From contig NC_064047.1 in the NCBI RefSeq assembly GCF_932526225.1, positions 13,836,460-13,900,459 on the forward strand: a stretch of 64,000 nt of DNA. The letters are read 5' to 3'. This stretch comes from Nematostella vectensis. Lineage: Eukaryota > Cnidaria > Anthozoa > Actiniaria > Edwardsiidae. Below are positions 29,694-42,509 of this stretch, in pieces. The notes under the pieces are model-generated. The model saw only the letters and a program-made list of their open reading frames with translations. It was not told the DNA's origin and ran no database searches. The translations under genes were made by a program, and so were the position numbers. The first letter of the stretch is position 1; each line of letters starts with the position of its first letter.

Positions 29694-30487
29694 CATCAAC
29701 AATAAATGGTTATTAGATAACCGAAGTAGCAGAGACATAATAATCAACAATTATTCGCCGAAGGCGAAGGGAATAGCGGTGGATAGAGACGCTTCGCTTC
29801 TCGGACAACTGTTTATTTTTCGTACCATTTCTCATCCTATGCGGATATCCCAGCCGCCAGCAGGGGTCTATTTACTAATCATTCCGGGATAGCGAACCAA
29901 TCAGAGCGTGCGTTCTTATGAAGTTCCCGCCCAGTATATACAAATGCAGAATCCCTGCACTTTATCATGTCAAACAATACATCATCCATTGATGAAGTTC
30001 TATTTAATCTATATTCAAGTATAGAGTATAATGTATATAGTACGTAATAAATTCATTGCAATGATCTTTGATCACACGTGCGTAACCGTGAAACCAATTC
30101 AGATGTAGCAACTCACTAAGAGTACCGCTCGTTTTGACTCAGTATCCGATTAGAATTTTTCTTTCTTCTGGGACAAAATAATGACTAAGAATTCTCAACG
30201 CTTGGAGAAGTTGTAGGAAGCCATATAGAAGAATCCGAAGCAGTGTTGTGGTATCTATTTGATGTTTATTTTGTTGTAAATTCTGGAGTTACATCTTTGC
30301 TCTTTGCATGACCAAACAAATTACACCTCCTTTCCCTTGAATAAACCTATTCCTAAACCTTAATCTGTGAGCTCAAATGCCTAGTTTTGCCGGAAAATGA
30401 CAATCAACACATTGCGAACCTGGGCAGAAAGTATGAATCAATGCAAAAGGCCCAAATAGTCGTGATAGTAAACCAGAAGAATAAATA
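29694..30487. other. Promoter side of the TRIM-TLDc gene; no gene seen
   Basis: Upstream of the RING start codon. It contains attattcgccgaaggcgaag, a self-complementary motif that looks like a dispersed repeat. No other features. Confidence 0.4.
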
Positions 30488-31319
30488 CAATACACCAAAA
30501 ACTGGTATTCGACTCTGCCATATTTTCGTGTTTACAGCTAAATTCGTTTTTGCGCGACCTCGTCAGATCCAAGATCCTTGTCTCGTTTGGGAATAGCGCG
30601 TAGTCAATCAACACCTGACCTCGGGTAGTAGCCGTCGCATCGATATAGGTTTTCAAGGAAAATCGAACTGAGTTTAGCAGGCTTTGCAGATAACATATCC
30701 CCGGGTCAGTTTATTAGCTAGGTGAGTTCTCGGAGTTTAATTCTGCATACAATGCGTGAAAAAGATTCGACGAAATTCTAGAATTGTAGTATAATTTTGC
30801 ATAAAAGTGTTTCACCTTGGCTTAGTTCCATCATTGTTTTTTAGCTCTAATCATCATTCTAAAAATTTAAAAAGGAAATAAAACAGTCATTACCCGTACA
30901 CACTAGTTAACTCATGTTGATCTCACCGTCTTAATGAATCGAATACCAGTTTTGCAGAGAAGCACCGTAAAATTTAGGCAGAAAAAGAACTAGGTTACAG
31001 TAGATATAGGAGAGGCCTTTGAAATCTTTGAGGTTCGAAGCGAAATTATCCCTCGCATAGTCCTGATGGTTCTATTTTCTTGCCGTAGTTTGTGATCGCG
31101 ACGCTACTGTGAATTTACCATTCCACGAATGATTTACATAGACCCGCCCCCAAAGTTTGATTGACTACGCGCTATTCCCAAACGAGACAAAGATATTGAA
31201 TGCGCAAGGGTCGCTCAACAACGAATTTAGCTTTAATAAGACTTCTTCAGCTTGCCCTGAAGAAGCCTTATTCGAGACAAAAAAATTGGCAGAGTCGAAT
31301 ACCAGTTTTTGGTGTATTG
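30488..31319. mobile_element. Inverted-repeat element of about 830 bp
   Basis: The left end caatacaccaaaaactggta, then ttcgactctgcca, is repeated as its reverse complement at 31287-31319. A second inverted block further in (tttgggaatagcgcgtagtc near 30587; its inverse near 31160-31180) extends the symmetry, so the terminal repeats are long and interrupted by indels. There is no coding frame. A small hairpin (cttcttcagcttgccctgaagaag) lies near the right end. A target duplication was not identified. Confidence 0.75.
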
Positions 31320-34300
31320 GAGAGACAGAATGAAATAAGACTTCTTCAGTCATATATAGATTTAGGCACTGCCTAAAAGCGGAGCCATCTAAGGCATCAC
31401 TGACAGTGCTAAAATGCTAACTTCTAATTTCAAACCAAACCCTTTCATTGATCTATGTTTGGGATAGAGAGGAAGGAAAGAATATCAATTGACTAAAAAA
31501 TAGTCGACGGGGGAGGAGATATAAAGGGAATTGACTCAACTTGAAAGGTTTGTTGAAAAAAATATAACAGTAATGAAAATAATTTGATTGAGCATTTCTT
31601 GACATTTCCCCTTTCCCATTATCTTAACCCTTTCATCACCACAGGCCTCTAAAGAGGCCATGTCTATGCTATCCAAGCTATGTGAACAGAATTCTATTAT
31701 TGAAAAAGAACAAGGTTGTTGCTAGTGTTATAAAGTTTAAGTATCTTGCCCTAAAAAACCCTTCCCTTAATAAAAGTTTCATTAATGTACATTTGTAAAG
31801 CTACATTCTGACAAGCTTTGTTCTTGCGAAGAACAAGTAATGGATGAAACAGGATTTCAAAGATAGAATATAGTGTCAGACACAATTTTAGATAAGATGC
31901 AATACTGAAGTTTTAATGTACCATTTTAAGTGGTGATTTTCCATCCCCATGGGAATTAATATGTACAAATATACATCCAGTAAATGCGTTATATTTTGGT
32001 GTTTTTAGAAACCCTGGATACAACCATTCCAATGAAATAAATTTAAACCTTTAAAATAAATGTAATGGAAAAGGAAAGGAAATCCTAAAAAGAAGATATA
32101 AGTGAAAGTACTAAATGAAAATTTCTAATTTAAAAATCAAATCTGTTTATTAATTTATTTTTGGTGTAGAGGGGAAATAGCAAAGAGCATCAATCGCATA
32201 AAAATAGTCACAGGCAGAAAGAAAGGAAGAAATGACTCTTCTTTGAATATTTGAAAAGAAAATATAATAACAATAATGTGATAATTATATTCAGTACTTT
32301 CCTAAAATATCCCCTTTCCCATTATCTTTAGGTTAATAGAAAACTGTTTCCGTTACAGATTTATTATTTAAAAAAGCAAAATTATGTTTTTAGTTTTATA
32401 TAATATAGGTATCTTGTTCTAAAAAAAACCTATTGAGTGTGTACTGCTGAATCACATAGTAATGCCCTAGTCATTTGAGCCCCTTCCCTTATGGTCCTGG
32501 GGAAGTCAGGGGTTAATGTGGGGTTTTAGATTACTTTTTAACCAGAATATGTCAAGAGAGGTGGTGGTATTGACTGTTTTTGGCTCTTAACTTGGAAACA
32601 GGCTTTTATTAAAGTCTAATCCCCCACCCTTTCCTGGGACCATGTGTGTGGGGGTATCAAATGACTAGTGAATAAGAACTCCCTACTGTCTTTCAGACAT
32701 GTCTTTCAAGACATGGTTTTCAATTCTCATGTCTTCCAGTCTTTAGCATTCATCTTGGCCCTCAGGTAGTCCCTGGTTCATAAAAGAGTAACATTTCTTT
32801 CAAAACAATCTTTTCATCAAGACATTTATAATCTGACTAATTTCCACAAATATTTGAAATAATAATAATAAACACATGAGATGTAAGATTCAGACAATAA
32901 CAATACATATTGGCAACAGGGGTTGAATTTTGTTTTGTTTTTATCCTCGGTAAGGAAAATTTCTCTTGTAAGTTGAAAAAGTTGCTGTATCTTCTAAGGA
33001 TATGTATCTTCTAAGGACTAAGAGCACAGGGTATAAAGACAAGAACGGTCTTCTTTACCAGTATATGACAAATGCAACACGATAATGGTTAGCCTTTATG
33101 AAATATTTCAACAAAATCAAGAATAAAGATAGAACAAAGAATGTCAAAACAAAAGGTGTTATGCTCATTCTCAAAGCAAACAAAAAGGACAACAAAAAGC
33201 CCAATAACTGTCATATCCTCAAAAGACAAAAGAAATCGTCGTCTGAAACTCACCTTGCATTTTGTCGCTTTCTTGTGGTTTTGTTCGCTTTTTAATTACT
33301 TACTTAAATTTACTAGCAAAAAACAGACATATCCTTACATAAATCTTGGCGTGAATGAATGTTAGTAGATCTCCTCTAGTTGACTTTATCCTTAAGTCAC
33401 AAAAATGCAAAAAGTATAATCAAAAAATGCAAAATGCAAAAAGTATAATCAATGCATGACAAGAACTTTTCCCTTGCTCCGTGCTTGTATTTAGCCGCCA
33501 TTACGGGGCCGAGTGAGGTCTGGGAGTTGCGCGGCTGACTGACTGGCTGGCTGGCGAGTGACACCACAGGGTACCCGCGCAATGACCACAAAACCATGTC
33601 GCATAGTTATACCATATTTCTATACCTAAGGAGCTCCGGCTCCGCTATAATACTTATTGACTTCCTTACTATGAAATAACACCCAGCTTATCAACAAAAT
33701 TAATTTCACATTGCCTGATTTGACTTTAGATCATTTTTTAGAGTGATCACTTCACCTTCAGTCGCTTGCTCAAAATTCATGATCAACTGTTTTTCGAATT
33801 AAAAAACAATTTTCTTTGAAAATAAAATGCTAGATAATAATAACAAACACTGATCATAACAGATAGTTGCATTTAGCTTTGGGTGGGCTGTAAAGCAGCG
33901 AGAGTTTTATTGATTAATCCATAAATCTATGGCAATTACGGTCAATTTTTCCCCTTCACAGAGAAAAGATTTGTGACATTCCTACTTTGAATAGGTGTCC
34001 ATCATCAAGCACCTTCATAAAATCTTTTTTATAAGAACGTCCAGCCTGAGATTTCACCAATTTTTTTTAACTTGCTAAGAACATGCCAAGGCTCAGATAG
34101 CAGAAAAAAAATCTTTTTGAGTCCTGGTGTGTTCTAAAATTTAGAATCAAATTGTGTTCATAATAAGAACCCTTATTATTGCTATTGATCATTAGTGTAA
34201 TTCACTTCCTTATAATTCATTGGGTATTATATTCTTATATACATTTAAATTTAAGACAATGTCCCAAAAATAAGAACCCCCTCCCTCAATTTAAAATTAG

Positions 34301-34356
34301 ACGTTCTTATAAAAAATCAGTTTAAACTAATTTTTTAGCTGTTGTTTTATTTCTCA
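31320..34356. other. No gene seen
   Basis: About 3 kb of AT-rich unique DNA. Short frames exist (for example a lysine-rich one at 33098-33295) but have no splice context or domain. ctgactggctggctggc near 33540 is a short simple repeat. Confidence 0.45.
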
Positions 34357-35254
34357 TTGTACTTCATGGTATGTCCATATTGTATCCTTCTCCTTGTATT
34401 GAGCGATAACGAATTGGAAAACTAATCTTATGAAATACTTGCCTCGGGATAATCACGAGTATGTCTAGATAAGGAGATAAGTGTAATTAAGTAAAAATTT
34501 GGGGTAAACATCAATAGAAAAATACTTAAACAGGAGGCAATTCCCTAAAAACAACGATAGAGGCAAACATGAAAGTTGTCAATGTTCTCGACGTCACGTT
34601 GGATCTCGGGAACCAATCGTCCACAGAGAAAGTAATCACCCTAACAACCTTATCAAGAACATTTCAATGCGGGTAAATAAACGCTTTCGCGAGATCTCTT
34701 CATCTGCAGAATGCTGAACAGAGCGGTGCCGGGATACCAACATGTGCTCGGCCTCAGTGGATACCAGCACCGCCTGCAGTTCCAACGCCCAAAGACCCAG
34801 CAATAGGCAGAAACTGGAAATCACCCGTAAATCTGAGCGATGCAGCTACAACTACACACTTAAAAAGTTTGTAAATGCGCAAAAAGGGGACCCAGAGAAA
34901 CCTGGAAATAGCCTGTAAATAGTCTGCAAACCTTTGGGATGGAACTAAAGCTTCCCATTGCATAGATTTCCAGACTATTTTCAGGGTTTTCTGGGTCCCG
35001 TTTTAGCGCATGCTCTTGGTATCATTTCTCCGAATACGGATTATTTCCAGTTTATTTACAGACTATTTAAAGACTTGCTGTCATTGTGAGAAGACTCTAA
35101 ACAATCTACATACTATTTACAGACAAATATGGCAAATCTAGGGTTTAAGAAATATATCTAGTATATATAAACGTCCAATTTTCGGTTAATTTCCCGTGTA
35201 TGTACAGGCTATTTTAATACAATGGAACATGACACAGCTATAAGAGAAATTTAC

Positions 35255-37710
35255 CTTGGCCTTTATAAACTAAGATTGTTTTTGACAAAGAATCCAATAC
35301 TCCTCGTCCACGCCTAAATAAACACCATCCTCTCCATCCATTGTATGAACAGTACCGCTTTCGAACATATGCACGTGTTCGCGAAAATTGCGAACAACGC
35401 AACAGTAGCTGTTACTGTTAGAGAGGATTACAGTTATTCATAATCAGGACACAACTGTATTAGAGAATTTACCTGTATGCTCAGATTCACCAACTGAGAC
35501 TTGGCTTGATACATCAACTGAGATCTTCTTTGACATGGAACTCCAATATTCCTGATCCACTACAAGACGGACTCCACCCTCCATACAAGGCTGATCCACG
35601 GGTTTCTCTGCTAGACTGGATAGCTGGGATAGCACTTCATTCCTGATGGACAAGACATCCACATCATTTGCTTCCCTGCACATTCTCTCAGCAAACTCCA
35701 AACTGCTACGAGCACTTGCAAGTCTCATGGATAGATTCTCTCTCTGGGCAGTCAGCTGCTTCTCTTGCTTTTGACAAGCTGACTCGATCCCTCCTTAAGA
35801 TCAGATCGCATCTTCTCAAGAGCCCCTATCTGCTTATCAATAAACTGATCCAGATTCCTCCTGGTTATAAGTTTATTTTCGTCAAGATGTTGTTGAGCCT
35901 TTTCAACCAATGCCATCGCCTGTTCAATGTCAGTGATTTTTGATGTAACTTTTTTTGCTCTTTCCAATATTTCCTCTTTCTCTCGGGCGATAACATCACT
36001 TGTGAAAAGGTAATCATGATTTTTATGATCAACAACGGTGCAGTCCCGGCAAATTACTTCCTTACAAGATTCGCAAAACAGTTTCAGCACTTCACCTTCA
36101 TGTTTGGTGCAGAAGGAAGCCTTGCTCATTGCAAGTAACTTTCCGCTTTTGATCTCATCAAGACTGAGGATAGTATGGTGTTGCAACGGTCGAAATCTCT
36201 TATGAGCCGAGATACACTGCTCACAGACAAAGTGATCGCACTCGTTACATCTCCCTTGGGCAGGATCGCCACTATCACACATTTGACAAACAGTTTTCTT
36301 CTTGGAGTCTTCAGATGTCAACAAAGGAAGAACAGAGATAATACTATTGATCATAAAGTTCACCTTCAAACTCGAAACATCAGCCGGGGAAATCTAAGAG
36401 AAAAAAAACAGGTTTAATAAAATTCGCATATCACCATTTAAAAATCAAAAGGGAGGAACATTTTAGATCAGCCTTATTGTGGTCTATACTAAGCTGGATT
36501 GTATTAATAAAATAATTATTTTTTATCATTAAACTGTTTAATACTCATAAACTTTTAAAAGAATGGATATAAATTTCTTGTGGAAAGGATTCAAGTTCAC
36601 AGTGATTCGTACATATTTAGGGAAAGTTCATTTATTATCCCGAGGGGGGGTGGGGGTGGGGGTTCGTGAGGATTTTGATAAAAGTAAGGAAAAAAAATAG
36701 TTGCCCCCCCCCCTTCAGGTGGAACAAAATTTTCCATGCCCCCCCTTATGCCCCGCCCCTCGAAAAAACCCGAAGAAAGAAGGAGCAAAGAAGAGAACGG
36801 CAACGACAATGTTGAAGGAACGCGAGCAAGGAATTCGCTGAAAACATTAATTCGGAAAAAGTGAAGGCACTTAATTTCTAGAATGTGCGAATAAATCCAG
36901 GTTGTCAACCTGATAAGGGTTGTTGCTATAATTGACACAGAAGAAGCAAAAAGGCTTTTTGTTCTTCTCCACGCGAGAAAAGCGCAGCAGGAGAAAAAAA
37001 AAAAGAAAGACAGAGAGAGGAAGACAGCTTGTAGCATTAGAGCGTTTTGGTAATGATTTCAAATATGGAACATAAGCATATAGCGGAAACCATGAATAAA
37101 AAAGGTGTATACAGGTTTACATAGCATCGATGAAACGTAGTTTAATACATATCCTTGACTCCTGGATTGTGCATGCCAAATAACTGGCCGCAAACCGAGA
37201 CTCTTTGAAGCAAGAAGTCTGATTTCACACTTGGTCAAATTATTTAGAAGGGACAACACCCAAAGAAATTAGTGACCCCCCTTTTTAAAATCCACACACA
37301 TTCGGCACCTCCCCCTTTAGACCTCAAAAATTTCTCAAGGCCCCCCCACAGTATCCTCACGCCCCCCCACCACCCCACCCTCGGGATAATAAATGAACTT
37401 TCCCTTAGTTCTCAATTGAAAAGCACTATGTTGTTTAAATCAATTTGTTTGTTGCAGCAAAACGTTTGTTACACAAGTTGTGCCAAGGTCATTTAACTAA
37501 TGGATGTATTTTATGACAGATTACCTGGAATTCCGCCTTACAGAGGGGGCACACAAGTTTTCCTTTCCCTTCAGAGTGCACTGCCAGCTCTTCCAGGCAG
37601 TGCCGACAAAATGAGTGCAAGCAAGGCAGCACTCTAGGATCGTTGAAGTGCTCTATACACAAAGAGCACGTCACCTCATCCTCGAGGCGCCTGCTGGCAG
37701 ATGTTGCCAT
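35255..37710 (-). pseudogene. TRIM-like copy 2, lacks TLDc, frameshifted
   Basis: Exons: RING 37710-37525 (intact, near-identical to copy 1); B-box/coiled-coil 36393-35473; small exon ending 35255. The B-box exon is 921 bases against 916 in copy 1: a 6-base insertion near its end (two codons) and a 1-base loss near 35795 (ccctcct versus cccctct), which shifts the frame inside the coiled coil. The small exon also lacks one C of a CCC run. The TLDc exons were not duplicated. If the indels are real the product stops after RING and B-boxes; such a truncated TRIM could still be made. If they are consensus errors the frame is open to the end of the block. Confidence 0.75.
36620..37404. mobile_element. 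785-bp MITE with TTA target duplication (PIF/Harbinger-like)
   Basis: Terminal inverted repeats begin GGGAAAGTTCATTTATTATC followed by ccgaggg; the right end is the inverse. TTA flanks both sides (36617-36619 and 37405-37407). The paralogous intron in copy 1 reads atatatttagttgaaatg at about 29362-29380, an unfilled site with a single TTA. A 3-base TTA/TWA duplication is typical of PIF/Harbinger elements. It has no transposase. G and C tracts lie just inside both ends. Confidence 0.9.
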
Positions 37711-37713
37711 TTC

Positions 37714-38498
37714 TTCAAGAAAAAACTAGAAGAGCATAAGAAAATGGTTATTCCATTGCTACTCATATCAGCACTACAAACACTATCAATATCCCTGAGA
37801 ATTCTCTTATTTCTGTGATGATATAAACAACTATGAATTATCAGCGCTGGAGAAGTTGCAGTCCAAAGCAGTTTTGGGGTAGGTATTAGATGTTTATTTT
37901 ATTGTATTATTTTCGCGATTTTGGTGCAAAAATCAAACAAAACAATTGGGATTAAAATGTGCTTTCATGTTCAGAACTGTAACAGAAACATACGTGAGCT
38001 TATTAAATTTTAAAGCATCCCAATTTTCATAAAACTAAACTTTCCCATCACTTTATTTTCACGAAATTGTTAAAATCGCAAAATTAAGGTGACCCGAAAA
38101 TAAACAAGAGAGTGGTGGAAACAATATTTTACGAGTGGGCGCAGTGAACAATCTTGTTGACAATTTTCAGCACCGGGGGGGTGGGGGGGGGAGGAGGGTG
38201 TAACACACATTAGGGACCTTCCCTAATGAGTTGAACCTTCTTTTTTATATTGAACCATGAATCACCCTAAATGGTAGAAGAAAAGCTGTCCTTCAAACAG
38301 TGGAATGTTTGGTAATTAACATGTCTTTCTCTCGCCGGGTGTCACAAACTGTGCGCGAAAAAAAGGCCTCACGGATTTTGTGTATTTGTCAGTTTATTGG
38401 CTATGGACCCAACGCTTTTAGAATACACCAACTAGAGGTCTATCACAAATCATGCATTCCGATTGGCTGAGCTACTAATGGTCTATTAGTGATAGACG
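37714..38498. other. No gene seen
   Basis: Upstream of TRIM copy 2. AT-rich apart from a G-rich tract near 38176-38200. No frame is supported. Confidence 0.4.
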
Positions 38499-38709
38499 AT
38501 GAGTAGAGAAATTCTTGGGAAAAAGGCGGCTGAATCGCGATTTGACGAAGTTAGCGACGACTTAAGGGACGTCCCTGCTTCAATAAACTATAAAGCAAGT
38601 CAGAAGAAAAAGAACCAAGGAAAGATAGAACTGGAAGACACAAATGCACACGCCAATCAATCGGCGCAAACGACAGTCGAATTTTCCATTTCGTGTATGT
38701 ATTTCTATA

Positions 38710-38800
38710 CAGGACCCGAAATGATCCCAGGACCCGAAACGATCCCCAAAAGTTCCCCAACTGATCCCGGGACCCGAAACGATCCCCAAGAGTCCCCGAA
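38710..38800. repeat. Short tandem repeat, cccgaaacgatcccc units
   Basis: Four imperfect units of gacccgaaacgatcccca type, alternating with ttcccc. A plus-strand frame from 38499 runs through it and is not supported as coding. Confidence 0.75.
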
Positions 38801-38803
38801 ATG

Positions 38804-39769
38804 AACCCCAAGGAATTGCAGTAATGGACAACAAAAGGAATGTGTAAGGATTGGCTTTCAGTTTTAAAAACAATTGAAACATTTAGCTTTATTTATGTTA
38901 TTAAAAGGAAATTTACATTAACTAAAACTATAGTATTAAGATATTAATATACGACTGCGGGGGAAATACAGTGGTTGAGTCAGAAATTGGGGTCAACTAA
39001 CAATTCCTGTGATAGTAATTTGAAGAACACGGTGTGGATAAAAATTATTTTTACATAAAAAGCCAAAAAGAAAGGATAGGACATGCTGCTTTTCATGGGA
39101 AGCGAAATGGGTTAAGATTATTTTTTTGCATGTTTTTATTCGGCGAATGAAAGACCTATCCTATCATGAGATCATGCTGGGGTGTACGCACGACTACATG
39201 AGGAAATTCAAAACTCACATAATATTGCTTTCAACAAATGCCACATCCTCTTAATATTTTGCATCGGTAGTAGATGGGTTGTTTGTTCGAGTGTATTACT
39301 CAGTGTGCTTTTGTCGTCTCATCTTCTCGGCCAAACCGGCTGCCTAAATATAATGTGTCGGTAAATATTCGCTCGTGTAAACAAGAATTTCGTGGTGAAA
39401 TACATGTTTGGTTGTCAAATGAATATTAATTTTTAGGGGTGATGTTTACCGGAAATGAGAGTCATGTGTCGGAACCGCAAAATGTTTAGAGTGTGATGGA
39501 AGGTCGAGAGTTTGGTTGATCTGAGCAAAGCTGTGCTATGTTTATGCTGTATTCCTTTCAGTAGCAATTGAAAGTTGTGTATTTGTTTTGGACTCTGTTT
39601 ATGTGTTTAACGCCGGGCAATGTAATAAATAGAAGTATTGTATTGGAATTTAATATTTTTAAGTCACGTTGTTTAGAAATTGAGTCGCTGTTAACCCTTA
39701 ATTATGCTTCAAGAATTGCAAGTATTTCTTCTGCTTTCCCTTTGTCCATTACCGCAATTCCTTGGGGTT
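38804..39769. mobile_element. Inverted-repeat element of about 965 bp (MITE-like)
   Basis: The left end aaccccaaggaattgcagta, then atggacaa, is repeated inverted at 39742-39769 with one mismatch. The interior is AT-rich and non-coding. The adjoining cccgaaacgatcccc repeat may belong to the same unit or be the target. No clear target duplication. Confidence 0.7.
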
Positions 39770-40827
39770 AATTTTGCAGAATGGAAGCCAATCAGAGTTA
39801 ATTTATCCAAGAAAAGAAATAAAGATGAGCTTAATCGCTGTCTCCAAGTATTTTATGCTTTGGTTCGGCAAAAGAATGGCAAATACAATGGTTTATTTGC
39901 AAAGAAACTTAGGACAGCTCGCATACTACTAAACCGTGCTTTCTAATTCGGCCTTAATTAAGCTGCTTAGTGAGGCGGCACCGAGCTTGGCTAGTCAGTA
40001 AAGGCTGACTTCGACAGCACGATTCAGTCGCATGCGACCTGTCTACGACATGTCTTAGCCCTGAATAAACACTACGACTTTTTCAGTCGAGCATCGTAGC
40101 CGAGTCGTAGGTTGATTTACACGACCCGAGTTGTAGATGTGTTGCGGGCAGTCGCATACAACTAAATCGTGCTGTTTAGATCAGCCTTAATAAATCAAGT
40201 ATAGATTGCCAATTAGACATGCGAAATACAAGTCTTTGGGAAAAAAGTAGGTTAAACATAATCATTTCGAATTCCTCGAATGTTTCGTAAATCGAATCGA
40301 AAGCGGAAGTGAAACTCATTTCATGTCACCTCTTCAGCTTTATCACGCCGAAGACAAATGAATAGATTCACTTTTAGACGCCTTACAAATAAAGGAACAG
40401 CTAATAGCTAAAATAGGGTGGAAAACGCGATATAAATACCTGTTTCTTGTCGAAATCTTCTCAGACGAATCCTAACTTTCAATGGAAGCGTCTGATCAAC
40501 CCTTCGGGAAAGACGCAAAGGGATCTAGACCCTAGTCCCCCACGCAGTCACTCAGACCGCCCCCTGTCACGCAAGGCGAGCTCAGCAGTCACATGCGGAA
40601 CCAAACAAAACAGAAGGAAACAGCGATGACTTTGATCGCGAAGAATTCTGCATCTCAGATAAGGCTCAATATTTTCTAGTCTTTCTAGACTCGATTATTT
40701 AGCTCAGTAGACATTGGACTCAGGCGCATTACGAGACACAGATCCCCCAGAGGTCAGAGCGGTCGCGTGATGCTTGGACAGGCCCTACACAAGCCCCTTG
40801 AGCCTGAATTATTCTATTTTCTATTAC

Positions 40828-41062
40828 TATATGGTTGCCAGGGCGCTAAGACAAGCATTTACTGTCTATGGTTGCCAGGGCGCTAAGACGAGCATCTGTC
40901 TATGGTTGCCAGGGCGCTAAGACAAGCATTTACTGTCTATGGTTGCCAAGGCGCTAAGACGAGCATTTACTGTCTATGGTTGCCAAGGCGCTAAGACAAG
41001 CATTTACTGTCTATGGTTGCCAGGGCGCTAAGACGAGCATTATGGAGGGATATGGTTGCCAG
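40828..41062. repeat. 37-bp minisatellite (unit 1 of the duplication)
   Basis: About six copies of tatggttgccagggcgctaa followed by gacaagcatttactgtc. The corresponding array in unit 2 (42126-42250) has three, so copy number changed after the duplication. Confidence 0.9.
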
Positions 41063-41331
41063 GTGCTCATTATCAATAAGTGAACCTTTTGTGTCTTTAT
41101 TGAAAATACTATAGGATTTTTTTTTATAAAAGACGGTCCCTCTGTTTAATCAACTCCATTTCCCTGGTTCTACATCCGCTTGGACATGAAAGAGCAGCGT
41201 TTCTGAATATATTTTGCAGTTTTATCTGTAGATAGCACAAATCAAACTTAAATAAAAGGGAAGCTATTGAGCCATTGCATTAAATGGCAGCGTGATTGGC
41301 CTTCTCTAACATGAACCTTAATATCTTCAAG

Positions 41332-41368
41332 GTGTTCAACTTCTTAAACAAGAGATGTGAGCGTGCCC
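41332..41368 (+). pseudogene. Truncated duplicate of an RPL24 exon
   Basis: It contains the splice acceptor (atcttcaag) and the first 12 codons ([12 protein letters not shown]), then breaks into the second duplication unit. An acceptor without a usable exon, 1.2 kb ahead of the real one, could be a decoy for splicing. Confidence 0.85.
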
Positions 41369-42125
41369 TTTTTCAGTCGAGCATCGTAGCCGAGTCGTAG
41401 GTTGATTTACACTTTACGACTCGAGTTGTAGATGTGTTGCGGGCAAGTCGCATACGACTAAATCGTGCTGTTTAGATCAGCCTTAATAAATAAAGTATAG
41501 ATTGCCAATTAGACATGCGAAATACAAGTTTTTGGGAAACAAGTAGGTTAAATATAAACATTTCGAATTCCTCGAATGTTTCGTAAATCGAATCGAAAGC
41601 GGAAGTGAAACTCATTTCATGTCACCTCTTCAGCTTTATCACGCCGAAGACAAATGAATAGATTCACTTTTAGACGCCTTACAAATAAAGGAACAGCTAA
41701 TAGCTAAAATAGGGTGGAAAACGCGATATAAATACCTGTTTCTTGTCGAAATCTTCTCAGACGAATCCTAACTTACAATGGAAGCGTCTGATCAACCCTT
41801 CGGGAAAGACGCAGAGGGATCTAGACCCTAGTCCCCCACGCAGTCAGTCAGACCGCCCCCTGTCACGCAAGGCGAGCTCAGCAGTCACATACGGAACCAA
41901 ACAAAACAGAAGCAAACAGCGTTGACTTTGATCGCGAAGAATTCTGCACCTCAGATAAGGCTAAATATTTTCTAGTCTTCCTAGACTCGATTATTTAGCT
42001 CAGTAGCCATTGGACTCAGGCGCATTACGAGACACAGATCCCCCAGAGGTCAGAGCGGTCGCGTGATGCTTGGACAGGCCCCACACAAGCCCCTTGAGCC
42101 TGAATTATTCTATTTTCTATTACTA

Positions 42126-42250
42126 TATGGTTGCCAGGGCGCTAAGACAAGCATTTACTGTCTATGGTTGCCAGGGCGCTAAGACAAGCATTTACTGTCT
42201 ATGGTTGCCAGGGCGCTAAGACGAGCATTATGGAGGGATATGGTTGCCAG
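42126..42250. repeat. 37-bp minisatellite (unit 2 of the duplication)
   Basis: Three copies of the same 37-base unit as at 40828-41062, the last one running into attatggagggatatggttgcc in both units. Confidence 0.9.
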
Positions 42251-42509
42251 GTGCTCATCAATAAGTGAACCTTTTGTGTCTTTATTGAAAATAATATCAG
42301 ATTTTTTTTATCAAAGACGGTCCCTCTGTTTAATCAACGCCATTTCCCTGGTTCTACATCAGCTTGGACATGAAAGCGCAGCGTTTCTGAATTGCAGTTT
42401 TATCTGTAGATAGCACAAATCAAACTTAAATAAAAGGGAAGCTATTGAGCCATTGCATTAAATGGCAGCGTGATTGGCCTTCTCTAACATGAACCTTAAT
42501 ATCTTCAAG

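Larger units (their letters stand above)
34357..37713 (-). repeat. Tandem duplication of the 5' part of the TRIM-TLDc gene
   Basis: This block aligns with 27115-29693 in the same orientation. The left limit, at ttgtacttcatgg, corresponds to a point 45 bases upstream of the first TLDc exon; the right limit is just past the RING start codon. Introns match as well as exons, so this is a DNA-level duplication, not a retrocopy. A 785-bp MITE accounts for most of the extra length. Confidence 0.9.

Noticed and set aside
39704-39946. Lysine-rich plus-strand frame as a gene
   Set aside because: It starts inside the right end of an inverted-repeat element, has no splice sites and no recognised similarity.
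40447-40629. Repeated 60-codon frame in both duplication units
   Set aside because: Its conservation is explained by the recent tandem duplication; there is no domain, and an alternative ATG in another frame stops after 17 codons.
40690-40790. tRNA-like or SINE head (tagctcagtagacattgg)
   Set aside because: A box-A-like string is present, but no B box at the right distance and no cloverleaf could be drawn.
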